Positions 8,445 to 14,716 of a stretch of 64,000 nucleotides of DNA are shown piece by piece. Under the pieces are notes generated by a model. It searched no databases, had not been told where the DNA came from, and was given only the letters and a program-made list of their open reading frames with translations. Position 1 is the stretch's first letter. Each line of letters begins with the position of its first letter. This DNA is from JAQBQZ01 sp964554765. Its GTDB lineage: Bacteria > Patescibacteriota > Minisyncoccia > Phycocordibacterales > CAIRYW01. The stretch lies in NCBI GenBank assembly GCA_964554765.1, contig CAZKPS010000001.1, positions 110,277 to 174,276 on the forward strand. The letters are read 5' to 3'. The position numbers and the translations under genes were made by a program.

Positions 8445-8780
8445 ATGAATGCGTTCTTTTACATTAGCCTGTACATGCTTTCGATTTACTCCATCTTTCG
8501 AAACTTTGTGTCCGCCAGACATAAATTTAAGGTGCAGATAGCTGGGGTGCGATTAATTGATTTTACCAAGACAGAACAGATGCATGTCGATCAAATTGGC
8601 TACTGTCAGCGATTCAGCACTGGATCCGACCCCTCCCGAGACAGATATGAGGTATGGCAGGAGCTTCTACCTTACTTCAGGAAAGCGATGCTCAACTTCA
8701 TACTCAATACAACCATTGATATGGTGGTTTACACGCTTGTATTTAAAATACTAATTTCGGTCATTGAATATGTCTCGTGA
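8445..8780 (+). CDS. Small two-helix membrane protein, hypothetical
   Basis: A 111-residue protein with a hydrophobic N-terminus (about residues 2-18) and a C-terminal hydrophobic stretch (about residues 84-108), separated by a polar central part. Its plan (short Met-start hydrophobic helix, Arg/Lys-rich stretch, soluble middle) resembles the small ORFs at 24123, 24525 and 24980, though sequence similarity is not obvious. It is monocistronic with its own terminator at 8791. Function unknown. Confidence 0.55.
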   Translation: MNAFFYISLYMLSIYSIFRNFVSARHKFKVQIAGVRLIDFTKTEQMHVDQIGYCQRFSTGSDPSRDRYEVWQELLPYFRKAMLNFILNTTIDMVVYTLVFKILISVIEYVS

Positions 8781-8790
8781 GTCACCCTTC

Positions 8791-8818
8791 ACCCACATGT
8801 CCAGCATGTGGGTTTTTT
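8791..8818. terminator. Terminator hairpin
   Basis: ACCCACATG and CATGTGGGT pair around a 4-base loop, followed by TTTTTT. It serves the small plus-strand ORF and overlaps the end of yraN. Confidence 0.85.
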
Positions 8819-9236
8819 AATTCCCAGATTCCAGGATTTGATTCTCCAAAACTCTTACTTCAGCTTTTTTATTGACTTGGTCAATATAGATGGTTATCAC
8901 ATCAAACTGCCAGCTTTTCACATGAAACACTGATATATAGACCTGGATAACGCGAGCTAGTTTCTTTAACTTAGTGCTATGTAGATTATCTTCCGGTCTA
9001 ATGTTTTCACCCGAGCGACTTCCTACGGAACTTGAAACGGGCATGTGTGAACCGTATTTGATTTCACATGAAACACTTTTGACCTCTATAAAGTGAGTTT
9101 TATCACCTTTTTCACAAACAATGTCTATTTCCCCATATGGTTTCCAATAATTCCTATGTAATATCTCGTACCCTTTGCCTATCAGGTATTTTTCTACCAA
9201 ATCCTCCCCTAGTCTACCAATTTTGTTACCTATCAA
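8817..9236 (-). CDS. yraN: YraN family (UPF0102) nuclease-fold protein
   Basis: A 139-residue protein with the YraN signature: GRLGEDLVEKYL near the N-terminus, then YGEIDIV and HFIEVK, the Asp/Glu-x-Lys core of the restriction-endonuclease-like fold. The family is often placed near DNA uptake or repair genes; its role is not established. The start is a TTG at 9236 overlapping the NUDIX stop by 11 bp, so translation is likely coupled. Two parS-like palindromes (8914-8929 and 9060-9075) lie inside the coding sequence. Confidence 0.85.
   Translation of the reverse strand: MIGNKIGRLGEDLVEKYLIGKGYEILHRNYWKPYGEIDIVCEKGDKTHFIEVKSVSCEIKYGSHMPVSSSVGSRSGENIRPEDNLHSTKLKKLARVIQVYISVFHVKSWQFDVITIYIDQVNKKAEVRVLENQILESGN
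8914..8929. promoter_or_regulatory. parS-like palindrome 2 (inside yraN)
   Basis: CTTTTCACATGAAACA, 13 of 16 matches to the parS consensus. Confidence 0.5.
9060..9075. promoter_or_regulatory. parS-like palindrome 3 (inside yraN)
   Basis: GATTTCACATGAAACA, 13 of 16 matches to the parS consensus. Confidence 0.5.
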
Positions 9237-9684
9237 GTGTTTTACTTATAATTTCTCTTATAAGAGACATCTTAGACTTGTCGTTTACTACCGCACGTAT
9301 ATAACTCTCACTATCGTTAATCTTTGTTAGAAATTCTATGGGCACCCACTTAAACTCAGTATGTTCGTCACTCAGCTTCACCCTGTTACCCAAACTAGTT
9401 TCATATGAAACATAAGTAAGACGGATAACCCTGATCTCAGGCTTTATAATGTCCTGTGCAGCAACAATTGCTAGTATTTTAGGATTTAAACCAGTCTCCT
9501 CTTTGATTTCTCTCTTTAGGTTATCCTCAAGAGTGGATTTAGGATCTATCCTCCCTCCTGGAATATCCCACAAATTTTCAACATTTGGATATTTAACGGG
9601 GTTTCGCTTAATGACTAGGATATTGCCCTCTCTGTTGAAAATAAGTGCCTTTACCCCTACCTGAAGTGGATTTGATTGTTTCAT
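9226..9684 (-). CDS. NUDIX hydrolase
   Basis: A 152-residue NUDIX protein. The Nudix box is intact: GG at residues 42-43, then the Glu, and REIKEETGL with the metal-binding glutamates. It would hydrolyse a nucleoside diphosphate linked to some moiety; a house-cleaning or NTP-sanitising role is possible but the substrate cannot be assigned. The ATG at 9684 sits inside a parS-like palindrome (9677-9692), and another palindrome (9397-9412) is internal. It is the first gene of the two-gene yraN operon. Confidence 0.9.
   Translation of the reverse strand: MKQSNPLQVGVKALIFNREGNILVIKRNPVKYPNVENLWDIPGGRIDPKSTLEDNLKREIKEETGLNPKILAIVAAQDIIKPEIRVIRLTYVSYETSLGNRVKLSDEHTEFKWVPIEFLTKINDSESYIRAVVNDKSKMSLIREIISKTLDR
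9397..9412. promoter_or_regulatory. parS-like palindrome 4 (inside the NUDIX gene)
   Basis: AGTTTCATATGAAACA; the inner 14 bases are a perfect palindrome; 13 of 16 matches to the parS consensus. Confidence 0.5.
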
Positions 9685-9692
9685 GTGAAATA
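9677..9692. promoter_or_regulatory. parS-like palindrome 5 (at the NUDIX start codon)
   Basis: TGTTTCATGTGAAATA matches the parS consensus at 14 of 16 positions and covers the NUDIX start codon. Weaker relatives (11-12 of 16) follow at 9766-9781, 9834-9849 and 9860-9875. Confidence 0.55.
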
Positions 9693-9981
9693 TTATACCT
9701 CCAAACTAGCTAGCATGTAATGTTGATAAGTCTAAGATCTATCCTTTGTGCCTGAGCATAGCTCCTGTTCCACATGAAATGTGCAAGAGAATAAACCACA
9801 GTACCCACATGGCACGGAGCCGTATATTCCAGGGTTTTCATGTGTAACGAAATTTAGAGTGTTTCTTATGAAACGTTTTGTGGGTAAAACCCATAAAGTA
9901 CACTAAATTCTGATTATATCCATACAAAATAAGGGTATTCTAGAAAAGTCCGATAAAATAGTTGTCTTTTATAGATTTGTC

Positions 9982-10022
9982 TTATACACATATCCACCGA
10001 GTTATCCACAGTTTGTTGATAA
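9982..10022. other. DnaA-box cluster, candidate replication origin
   Basis: Within 41 bp lie TTATACACA (9982-9990), a perfect TTATCCACA (10002-10010) and TGTTGATAA (10014-10022, reverse of TTATCAACA). The preceding ~100 bp is AT-rich. The cluster sits where gene orientation changes from minus to plus and within the parS-like cluster. That it is oriC, rather than the dnaA-dnaN spacer, is inference. Confidence 0.5.
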
Positions 10023-10092
10023 ATATGGGTGATTTCTGGGGAGAAAGAGAGGAAAAGGACAGGACGGATTAGGTCCTGTAGGTCTCAACAAC

Positions 10093-10206
10093 TAGGGGAG
10101 AAAATCGGTCACAAGTTGTCCGTTTGCCGTCGCGAACAGACACTCGCAACTCCGGCTCGTCCGTTTTGTGTGCTCACAAAACATGACTGCGTCCTTCGAT
10201 TCTCCC
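10093..10206 (-). repeat. tRNA-Gly(GCC) T-arm mirror element
   Basis: This is built like the element at 311-425 and is almost the same length (114 versus 115 bp). Its near end (10195-10206, TTCGATTCTCCC) is a perfect 12-bp inverted copy of the tRNA T-arm at 10300-10311. Its far end (10093-10107) is an imperfect direct copy of 10298-10309. Inside, ATCGGTCACAA (about +11), GCAACTCCGGCTCG (+53) and a hairpin GTTTTGTG/CACAAAAC (+70) fall at the same offsets as in the Gly(TCC) element. Confidence 0.75.
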
Positions 10207-10299
10207 ACGCAAAGTGCGTTTGGCATTTTGCTTACTCGCACAAAAATAGCAAAAACCTGGGTCAAATTGACCTAGGTTTTTGCTATTTTTGTGCGAGTA
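10207..10299 (-). repeat. Hairpin pair joining the mirror element to tRNA-Gly(GCC)
   Basis: A small hairpin (ACGCA/TGCGT, 10207-10219) is followed by a long near-perfect inverted repeat at 10233-10299, with arms of about 33 bp and two mismatched columns. Its right arm includes the 3' acceptor strand of the tRNA. It could act as a terminator or processing structure, but it would compete with the mature tRNA fold. Confidence 0.8.
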
Positions 10300-10362
10300 G
10301 GGAGAATCGAACTCCCGTCTCATCCTTGGCAAGGACGTGTTCTACCACTAAACCATACCCGC
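10292..10362 (-). tRNA. tRNA-Gly (anticodon GCC)
   Basis: The minus-strand cloverleaf has acceptor GCGGGTA/TACTCGC (one G-T pair), anticodon loop TTGCCAA (anticodon GCC) and a T-arm with TTCGATT. The discriminator is A and CCA is not encoded. A TATACT box lies a few bases upstream. Confidence 0.95.
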
Positions 10363-10421
10363 TTTATTTGAAGTAGTATATAGGAAAATGTGAAAAAGGG
10401 AAGGGGGAAGTGGAAGAAAAC

Positions 10422-10522
10422 GCTGGGTAGGAATCTCGAACCTTACAGGTTCAGTACACCTTTTGGTGATTTTGTTTCCTTAATCAATCACAAAATCAAC
10501 TCAAAAGGTTCTCGAATCCAGC
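10422..10522 (-). repeat. tRNA-Arg array, unit 1 (distal)
   Basis: Outer arms GCTGG and CCAGC bound this unit. In plus-strand order it holds GGTAGGAATCTCG, which resembles the tRNA-Arg T-arm (GGCAGGACTCG); a hairpin GAACC-TTACA-GGTTC; a two-part nested hairpin (CCTTTTG/CAAAAGG and TGATTTTGT/ACAAAATCA); and CTCGAATCC, an inverted T-arm copy. Confidence 0.7.
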
Positions 10523-10618
10523 AGCGGAAGGAACTCGGTCGTTACACGACCAGTATCCTGATTGGAAATTTTATTTCGCAAGCTTATAAAATTTGCTCAA
10601 TCGGGCTTCGAGTCCTGC
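10521..10618 (-). repeat. tRNA-Arg array, unit 2
   Basis: Same order as unit 1 with different stems: GGAAGGAACTC; hairpin GGTCG-TTACA-CGACC; nested hairpin (CTGATTG/CAATCGG and AAATTTTAT/ATAAAATTT); then TTCGAGTCCTGC, an exact inverted copy of tRNA-Arg T-arm sequence. Stem sequences differ from unit 1 while pairing is kept, which suggests selection on structure. Confidence 0.7.
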
Positions 10619-10621
10619 ACC

Positions 10622-10716
10622 GGCAGGAACTCTCGGCTTACAGCCGCAGTACAGGTTTCCCATTTTCTCGGATGAGTACATCCTCAAAAATATGGGAGAA
10701 CCTTTTCGAGTCCTGC
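10622..10716 (-). repeat. tRNA-Arg array, unit 3
   Basis: Same order again: GGCAGGAACTC; hairpin CGGC-TTACA-GCCG; nested hairpin (AGGTT/AACCT, TCCCAT/ATGGGA and GGATG/CATCC); then TTCGAGTCCTGC. The junction with unit 2 forms an inverted repeat of GAGTCCTGC and GCAGGAACTC around a short spacer. Confidence 0.7.
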
Positions 10717-10718
10717 AC

Positions 10719-10797
10719 GCAAGCGCCCCGCGCTTGCTCGGGTGCACAAAATAGAAAAACCGCCCCATAAAAGGCGGTTTTCTATTTTGTGCACCCG
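10719..10797 (-). terminator. tRNA-Arg downstream hairpins (terminator-like)
   Basis: A small hairpin GCAAGCGC/GCGCTTGC (10719-10737) is followed by a ~24-bp inverted repeat (10739-10797). Its right arm includes the tRNA 3' acceptor strand CGGGTGC. Read on the minus strand, the inner part (AAAACCGCC ... GGCGGTTTTT) is a standard intrinsic terminator. The pairing of the mature tRNA end into the stem is what is unusual. Confidence 0.75.
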
Positions 10798-10861
10798 GCA
10801 GGACTCGAACCTACAAAAACGGTTCCGAAGACCGTTGTGATATCCATTTCACCACGGGTGC
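10790..10861 (-). tRNA. tRNA-Arg (anticodon TCG)
   Basis: The minus-strand cloverleaf has acceptor GCACCCG/CGGGTGC, anticodon stem ACGGT/ACCGT with loop CTTCGGA (anticodon TCG), and T-arm GTAGG-TTCGAGT-CCTGC. The discriminator is A and CCA is not encoded. It is divergent from cca across a ~58-bp region with TATAGT (minus) and TATAAT (plus) boxes. Confidence 0.95.
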
Positions 10862-10919
10862 GTAGTAAGTACTATACATCAAATTATGAAAAAGTAAAAA
10901 TATAATGTAGAATTAAGGT

Positions 10920-12404
10920 ATGAAGAACGATACTCTCAATATCCCAAAGGAAGTTTCACATGTAACAGAAACACTTGAAAACGCTGGTTTTGAAGCATAT
11001 TTAGTAGGCGGCTGCGTACGAGATATGTTGCTTGGTCGCAAGCCAAAGGATTGGGATGTGACCACAAATGCTACACCAGAACAGATTGTTTCATTGTTTC
11101 CAAACACTTTTTATGAAAATGACTATGGAACAGTAGGGATAGTTAATGATGAGGAGGGGATAGACCCGACACTTAAAGTAGTAGAGATAACTCCATACCG
11201 AATTGAAGGAAAGTACTCAAACAACAGACATCCAGACGAGGTGAAGTGGAGTAACAATATCCTCGACGATCTCGATAGAAGAGACTTCACGGTCAATGCC
11301 ATAGCAGTGCGAAGCAAAGCGGGCAAGAACGCGATTGTAGACCCTCACAATGGGCAACAGGACCTAAAGGACAAACTAATCCGAACAGTAGGGAACCCTC
11401 ATGAAAGATTCCAGGAAGACGGACTACGGATACTTCGATCAGTTCGAATCGCGACTGATCTTGATTTTGATATTGATCCTGCTACCGAAAAGGCAATTAT
11501 AGAGGAAGGGGGTCTTTTGAAGAATATATCTGTTGAGCGTGTCCGAGACGAGTTCTCAAAGATTTTGATGTCCGATAGACCTTCGTTTGGGATTGAGCTC
11601 TGTGAAAAAACACGGATTCTTCAATACTTTTTGCCAGAACTCCGTGATGGAATAGGGTGCGGACAGAATCAGGCGCACGCATTTGATGTATTTACCCACC
11701 TTATGAAGACTCTTGAGCACGCTGCAAAGAAAAAATACACATTTGAGGTACGTCTTGCAGCCTTGTTTCACGATATAGGAAAGCCAGCAACAAAGAAACC
11801 TTCGACTAAACGTGATGAACCTACTTTCTATGGACACGATGTTGTAGGAGCACGAATAACTGAGAAAATACTCAATAGACTCAAATTTCCCAAGAAAACC
11901 ATTGATATGGTTGTGAAACTCGTGCGTTGGCATATGTTTTTCTCTGATACAGAAACTATTACGCTCTCTGCAGTACGAAGAATGATACGAAATGTAGGGG
12001 AAGAGAATATCTGGTATCTTATGGATGTACGCGCTTGTGATCGTATAGGGACAGGTAGACCAAAGGAAAGTCCATATAGACTACGTGTGTACCACTCAAT
12101 GGTGGAGGAGGCAATGAGAAACCCAATCTCTGTTGCCACACTGAAGATTAATGGAGCGCGGCTTATGGAAATCACCAAGATGCCTCCTGGACCGAAAATA
12201 GGGCAGATACTACTTATTCTTCTTGAGGAAGCGCTCGATAATGCAGATATAAATACAGTTGAATATCTAGAAAAAAGAGCATTGGAACTTGCAGAACTAG
12301 ATGAAAAAGAGTTAAAAATATTAGGTGAAAAGGCGAAAGCTCGTAAGGAAGAAGTGGAGGAAAAAGAAATAGGAAAAATTCGGAATAAACACCATGTAAA
12401 ATAG
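10920..12404 (+). CDS. cca: CCA tRNA nucleotidyltransferase with HD domain
   Basis: A 494-residue class II nucleotidyltransferase that adds or repairs the CCA end of tRNAs. The head domain shows LVGGCVRD (residues 28-35), the catalytic pair Asp44/Asp46 in DWDVTT and LDRRDFTVNA (118-127). The neck follows, with ERFQEDGLRILRS. A C-terminal HD phosphohydrolase domain has HDIGK (His284, Asp285). None of the four tRNA genes in the window encodes CCA, so this enzyme should be essential. TATAAT and an AAGG purine run precede the ATG. A parS-like site (10952-10967) lies inside the gene start. Confidence 0.93.
   Translation: MKNDTLNIPKEVSHVTETLENAGFEAYLVGGCVRDMLLGRKPKDWDVTTNATPEQIVSLFPNTFYENDYGTVGIVNDEEGIDPTLKVVEITPYRIEGKYSNNRHPDEVKWSNNILDDLDRRDFTVNAIAVRSKAGKNAIVDPHNGQQDLKDKLIRTVGNPHERFQEDGLRILRSVRIATDLDFDIDPATEKAIIEEGGLLKNISVERVRDEFSKILMSDRPSFGIELCEKTRILQYFLPELRDGIGCGQNQAHAFDVFTHLMKTLEHAAKKKYTFEVRLAALFHDIGKPATKKPSTKRDEPTFYGHDVVGARITEKILNRLKFPKKTIDMVVKLVRWHMFFSDTETITLSAVRRMIRNVGEENIWYLMDVRACDRIGTGRPKESPYRLRVYHSMVEEAMRNPISVATLKINGARLMEITKMPPGPKIGQILLILLEEALDNADINTVEYLEKRALELAELDEKELKILGEKAKARKEEVEEKEIGKIRNKHHVK
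10952..10967. promoter_or_regulatory. parS-like palindrome 6 (inside cca)
   Basis: AGTTTCACATGTAACA, 13 of 16 matches to the parS consensus. Confidence 0.45.
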
Positions 12405-12529
12405 AGAGGCTTGCCCCGTAGTAAATTTGTAATCAAATTTTGCTTTGGGGTAGAAGAGAGGGAAATTGGGCAGATACAGAGTAAGTATCATGTGAAATAG
12501 TAGTTGATAGCCAATAGTCATTAGTTTAT

Positions 12530-12563
12530 AAAAAAGCGATACCCTTTGGGCACCGCTTTTTTT
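12530..12563 (+). terminator. Terminator downstream of cca
   Basis: AAAAAAGCG and CGCTTTTTTT, with an inner CCC/GGG, flank a short loop. Confidence 0.75.
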
Positions 12564-12759
12564 GCTCTGTGTTTATTCTATATAATATATTCAAAATTCA
12601 GTATTCCACTCAAGAAAAGGAAAAGACCGCTTCCGCGGCAGGGATCCTACATTTCTCGCGCCAAACATGAAAATTTCTGGCACCTATAGTTCTCTTACCT
12701 CAAAAACGGCCTTTGTTTATCGATTTTCCTCTAATATATGTTTTAGAGTTGTTGTTTCT

Positions 12760-12775
12760 GGTTTCACGAGAAACA
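12760..12775. promoter_or_regulatory. parS-like palindrome 7
   Basis: GGTTTCACGAGAAACA matches the parS consensus at 14 of 16 positions, in non-coding DNA. Confidence 0.55.
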
Positions 12776-13178
12776 CACTTTCGATATAAAGGAGTTTATA
12801 AATCAATGGTTTTTTGGCTAATACAAGTGATTGTGAGATATCAAGTTTAAAGAATTTCCTTTTTATAATACTACGCGAACGTAGTTGAAAGAGATATATT
12901 TTGAGAAATCAATTTCTACTTATATCAATCCAATTCTTTACTTTTAACCTAAACCTTTAGATTTACATTGCTCAAAGAACTTTCTCGCATTTCTAGAGGT
13001 GCTTTAAGTATTCATAAGACGACTTGTACCAATCTTCGTCTTGTTTAAACCAAAAACATACTCTTCGTTTATGAATTACAATGTTGACTTCAAAAGTCCG
13101 AGACAGTAATTTCATCAAACATATTTTTGCGACTGAGATAATTATATTTTTTTATTAAAGACATGTAAAGGACATACC

Positions 13179-13220
13179 TGTGGATAACAATGTCTTTTAT
13201 AAAAGACATTGTTATCCACA
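13179..13220. repeat. 42-bp perfect palindrome with two DnaA boxes
   Basis: Positions 13179-13199 and 13200-13220 are exact reverse complements. The outer 9 bp on each side are TGTGGATAA and TTATCCACA, the strict DnaA-box consensus in opposite orientations. Partial echoes of the inner sequence (AAAGACAT) lie just upstream. It could be an origin element, a DnaA-titrating or regulatory site, or a hairpin in RNA. Confidence 0.8.
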
Positions 13221-13255
13221 AAAAATTTTAGGTGATAATAGTTAATTAACCAAAT

Positions 13256-13292
13256 GAAAATGCATTGCAATCAATGGTTGCAATGCATTTTC
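13256..13292. terminator. Bidirectional terminator hairpin after xth
   Basis: GAAAATGCATTGCAA and TTGCAATGCATTTTC form 15-bp arms with a 7-base loop. It lies downstream of xth on the minus strand. Confidence 0.75.
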
Positions 13293-13316
13293 TGAATTCA
13301 TTCAATATACAATATT

Positions 13317-14114
13317 CTATATTCCAACTTCTAGCATTACTGGGCAATGATCAGATCCCATCACTTCATTTAAAATTTCAGCTTTCTTAATTTTTTTCTC
13401 AAGTCTTTTTGATGCAAAGAAATAATCTATTCTCCATCCGACATTTCTCGCTCTCGCTCCGCCCCAAGCTGTCCACCAAGTATAATTACCTCCTTCTTTA
13501 TTAAATAATCTGAATGTATCTACAAAGCCGGCATCTAGAATATTATCCACCCCTTCTCGTTCTTCCGCAGTAAATCCGTGTTCACCTTCGTTTTCTTTTG
13601 GACGAGCGAGGTCTTGTACTGTGTGAGCAACGTTCAGATCACCGCAGAAAATAACAGGTTTTTTGACCTCAAGTTCTTTACAGTATTCAAGAAACGCCGG
13701 ATCCCATTTTTTGTAGCGAAGCTCGAGGCGACTCAAATTATCTTTGGAATTAGGAGTATAAACATTTACTATATAGAATTCATCGAATTCTGCTGTAATC
13801 ACGCGCCCCTCAGTATTAGGATTACCATATGAATCAGTGTCGAATTTGTATTTATGAGCGATTTCTTTTGGAAGTCCAAGGATTATTGAAATAGGCTTGA
13901 TTTTAGTAAATATTGCCACACCACTGTAGCCTTTTTTCTCTGCTGAATTCCAATATTCTTCATATTCTGAAAGATCTATCTCTGCCTGACCTTGCTGTGC
14001 TTTAGTCTCTTGAAGGCATATGATATCTGGTTTGTATTTAGCAACAGATGGAAGAAAAAGTCCTTTATTGTGGACTGCGCGAATACCGTTTACATTCCAT
14101 GAGATGATTAGCAT
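13317..14114 (-). CDS. xth: Exodeoxyribonuclease III
   Basis: A 265-residue member of the exonuclease III/AP endonuclease family: ISWNVNGIRA at the N-terminus, the metal-binding Glu in CLQETKAQ, FCGDLNVAH, the WRIDYFF block and the C-terminal GSDHCPV catalytic Asp/His. It cleaves DNA at abasic sites during base excision repair. The ATG at 14114 is chosen over one further upstream because TATACT lies exactly six bases before it, the leaderless arrangement. Length matches the family. Confidence 0.93.
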   Translation of the reverse strand: MLIISWNVNGIRAVHNKGLFLPSVAKYKPDIICLQETKAQQGQAEIDLSEYEEYWNSAEKKGYSGVAIFTKIKPISIILGLPKEIAHKYKFDTDSYGNPNTEGRVITAEFDEFYIVNVYTPNSKDNLSRLELRYKKWDPAFLEYCKELEVKKPVIFCGDLNVAHTVQDLARPKENEGEHGFTAEEREGVDNILDAGFVDTFRLFNKEGGNYTWWTAWGGARARNVGWRIDYFFASKRLEKKIKKAEILNEVMGSDHCPVMLEVGI

Positions 14115-14298
14115 ACGAATAGTATATAGTATGTGGTATATGGTATACAAACACAAAGACTTTTGATGTATTTCCTAATAGATTTTTATAAAATCTTTTC
14201 CACAGCTTGTCAAAATTAGAATTAGGAGTAGTATACTGAACCAGTGAGCACCTTTTAAACTTGAGGGCTCTAAGGAAACATTAATTCACCTACCTCCT

Positions 14299-14553
14299 AT
14301 GCCACCCAACGGATCCACATCGCGCTGCCCTAAAGACCATCTTTACGCCGGCCATCCTGCAATTTCCGCACTGCTCAACCTGCCGAGCCCCGACCGATTT
14401 GGTCACAGGACTATCAGGGTCGGTCCGACGGACTCGGAGACCATTCTGGCTAACAAAGATGGTGTTGCCAAATACTTCATGGATACCCACACTCTCGACT
14501 TCTCGTTCAAAAGTGGGGTCCCTTTGAGTACCGTGACATTAACCCCTCGCTGA
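14299..14553 (+). CDS. Hypothetical GC-richer small protein (84 aa)
   Basis: An 84-residue frame with no recognisable domain or membrane segment. Base composition is clearly more GC-rich than in flanking genes. It has its own transcription unit: a TTGTCA/TATACT promoter-like pair about 14206-14236, a leader of roughly 60 nt, and a terminator (14578-14610). It shares this style (private promoter, long leader, private terminator, GC-rich code) with the genes at 4842, 19376, 33058 and 62241. It could alternatively be a structured RNA. Confidence 0.45.
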   Translation: MPPNGSTSRCPKDHLYAGHPAISALLNLPSPDRFGHRTIRVGPTDSETILANKDGVAKYFMDTHTLDFSFKSGVPLSTVTLTPR

Positions 14554-14577
14554 GAGATTCATCAGCACGTTTATATC

Positions 14578-14610
14578 ACACCCCAAGACGAAAGTCGGCC
14601 GGGTGTTTTT
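14578..14610 (+). terminator. Terminator of the 84-aa ORF
   Basis: ACACCC and GGGTGT arms around a long loop, followed by TTTTT. Confidence 0.6.
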
Positions 14611-14627
14611 AATTTGGAGTGAAAATA

Positions 14628-14657
14628 GCACCGCGCCTAAAGGCGCGGTGCATTTTT
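14628..14657. terminator. Bidirectional terminator hairpin
   Basis: GCACCGCGCC and GGCGCGGTGC pair around TAAA and are followed by ATTTTT. A short TACTACA-type tandem repeat (about 14665-14728) follows, running into the end of the recombinase gene. Confidence 0.85.
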
Positions 14658-14716
14658 GATTTCTATACTACATACAATATACAAAATACTACATACTACA
14701 TACTACATACTACTTA

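Larger units (their letters stand above)
12405..13316. other. 0.9-kb gene-free region between cca and xth
   Basis: No credible ORF is present. It holds a terminator (12530-12563), a parS-like site with 14 of 16 matches (12760-12775), long AT-rich stretches, the DnaA-box palindrome at 13179-13220 and a hairpin before xth. The start (about 12459-12500) faintly echoes the 3' end of cca. I looked for RNase P RNA, tmRNA and SRP RNA signatures and saw none. It may be an origin-associated or ncRNA-bearing region. Confidence 0.5.

Noticed and set aside
10422..10716. CRISPR array
   Set aside because: Units are ~95-101 nt with variable stems and only short constant words; there are no identical direct repeats with unique spacers and no cas genes nearby.
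10422..10716. Integron attC array
   Set aside because: No RYYYAAC/GTTRRRY core sites and no ORFs in the units; the boundaries match the adjacent tRNA instead. The recombinase at 14717 lacks visible integron-integrase features.
10390..10770. Open frames of 65-126 codons across the tRNA-Arg array on both strands
   Set aside because: They run through repeated hairpins and tRNA T-arm copies; the predicted proteins show no domain and the open frames follow from the repeat composition.
12740..12800. GTTTTAGAGTTGTTG stretch resembling the start of Cas9 guide repeats
   Set aside because: Only a short resemblance; the palindrome that follows matches parS better and there are no cas genes.
12405..13316. 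RNase P RNA, tmRNA or SRP RNA in the gene-free region
   Set aside because: None of the conserved core sequences of these RNAs could be found on either strand.
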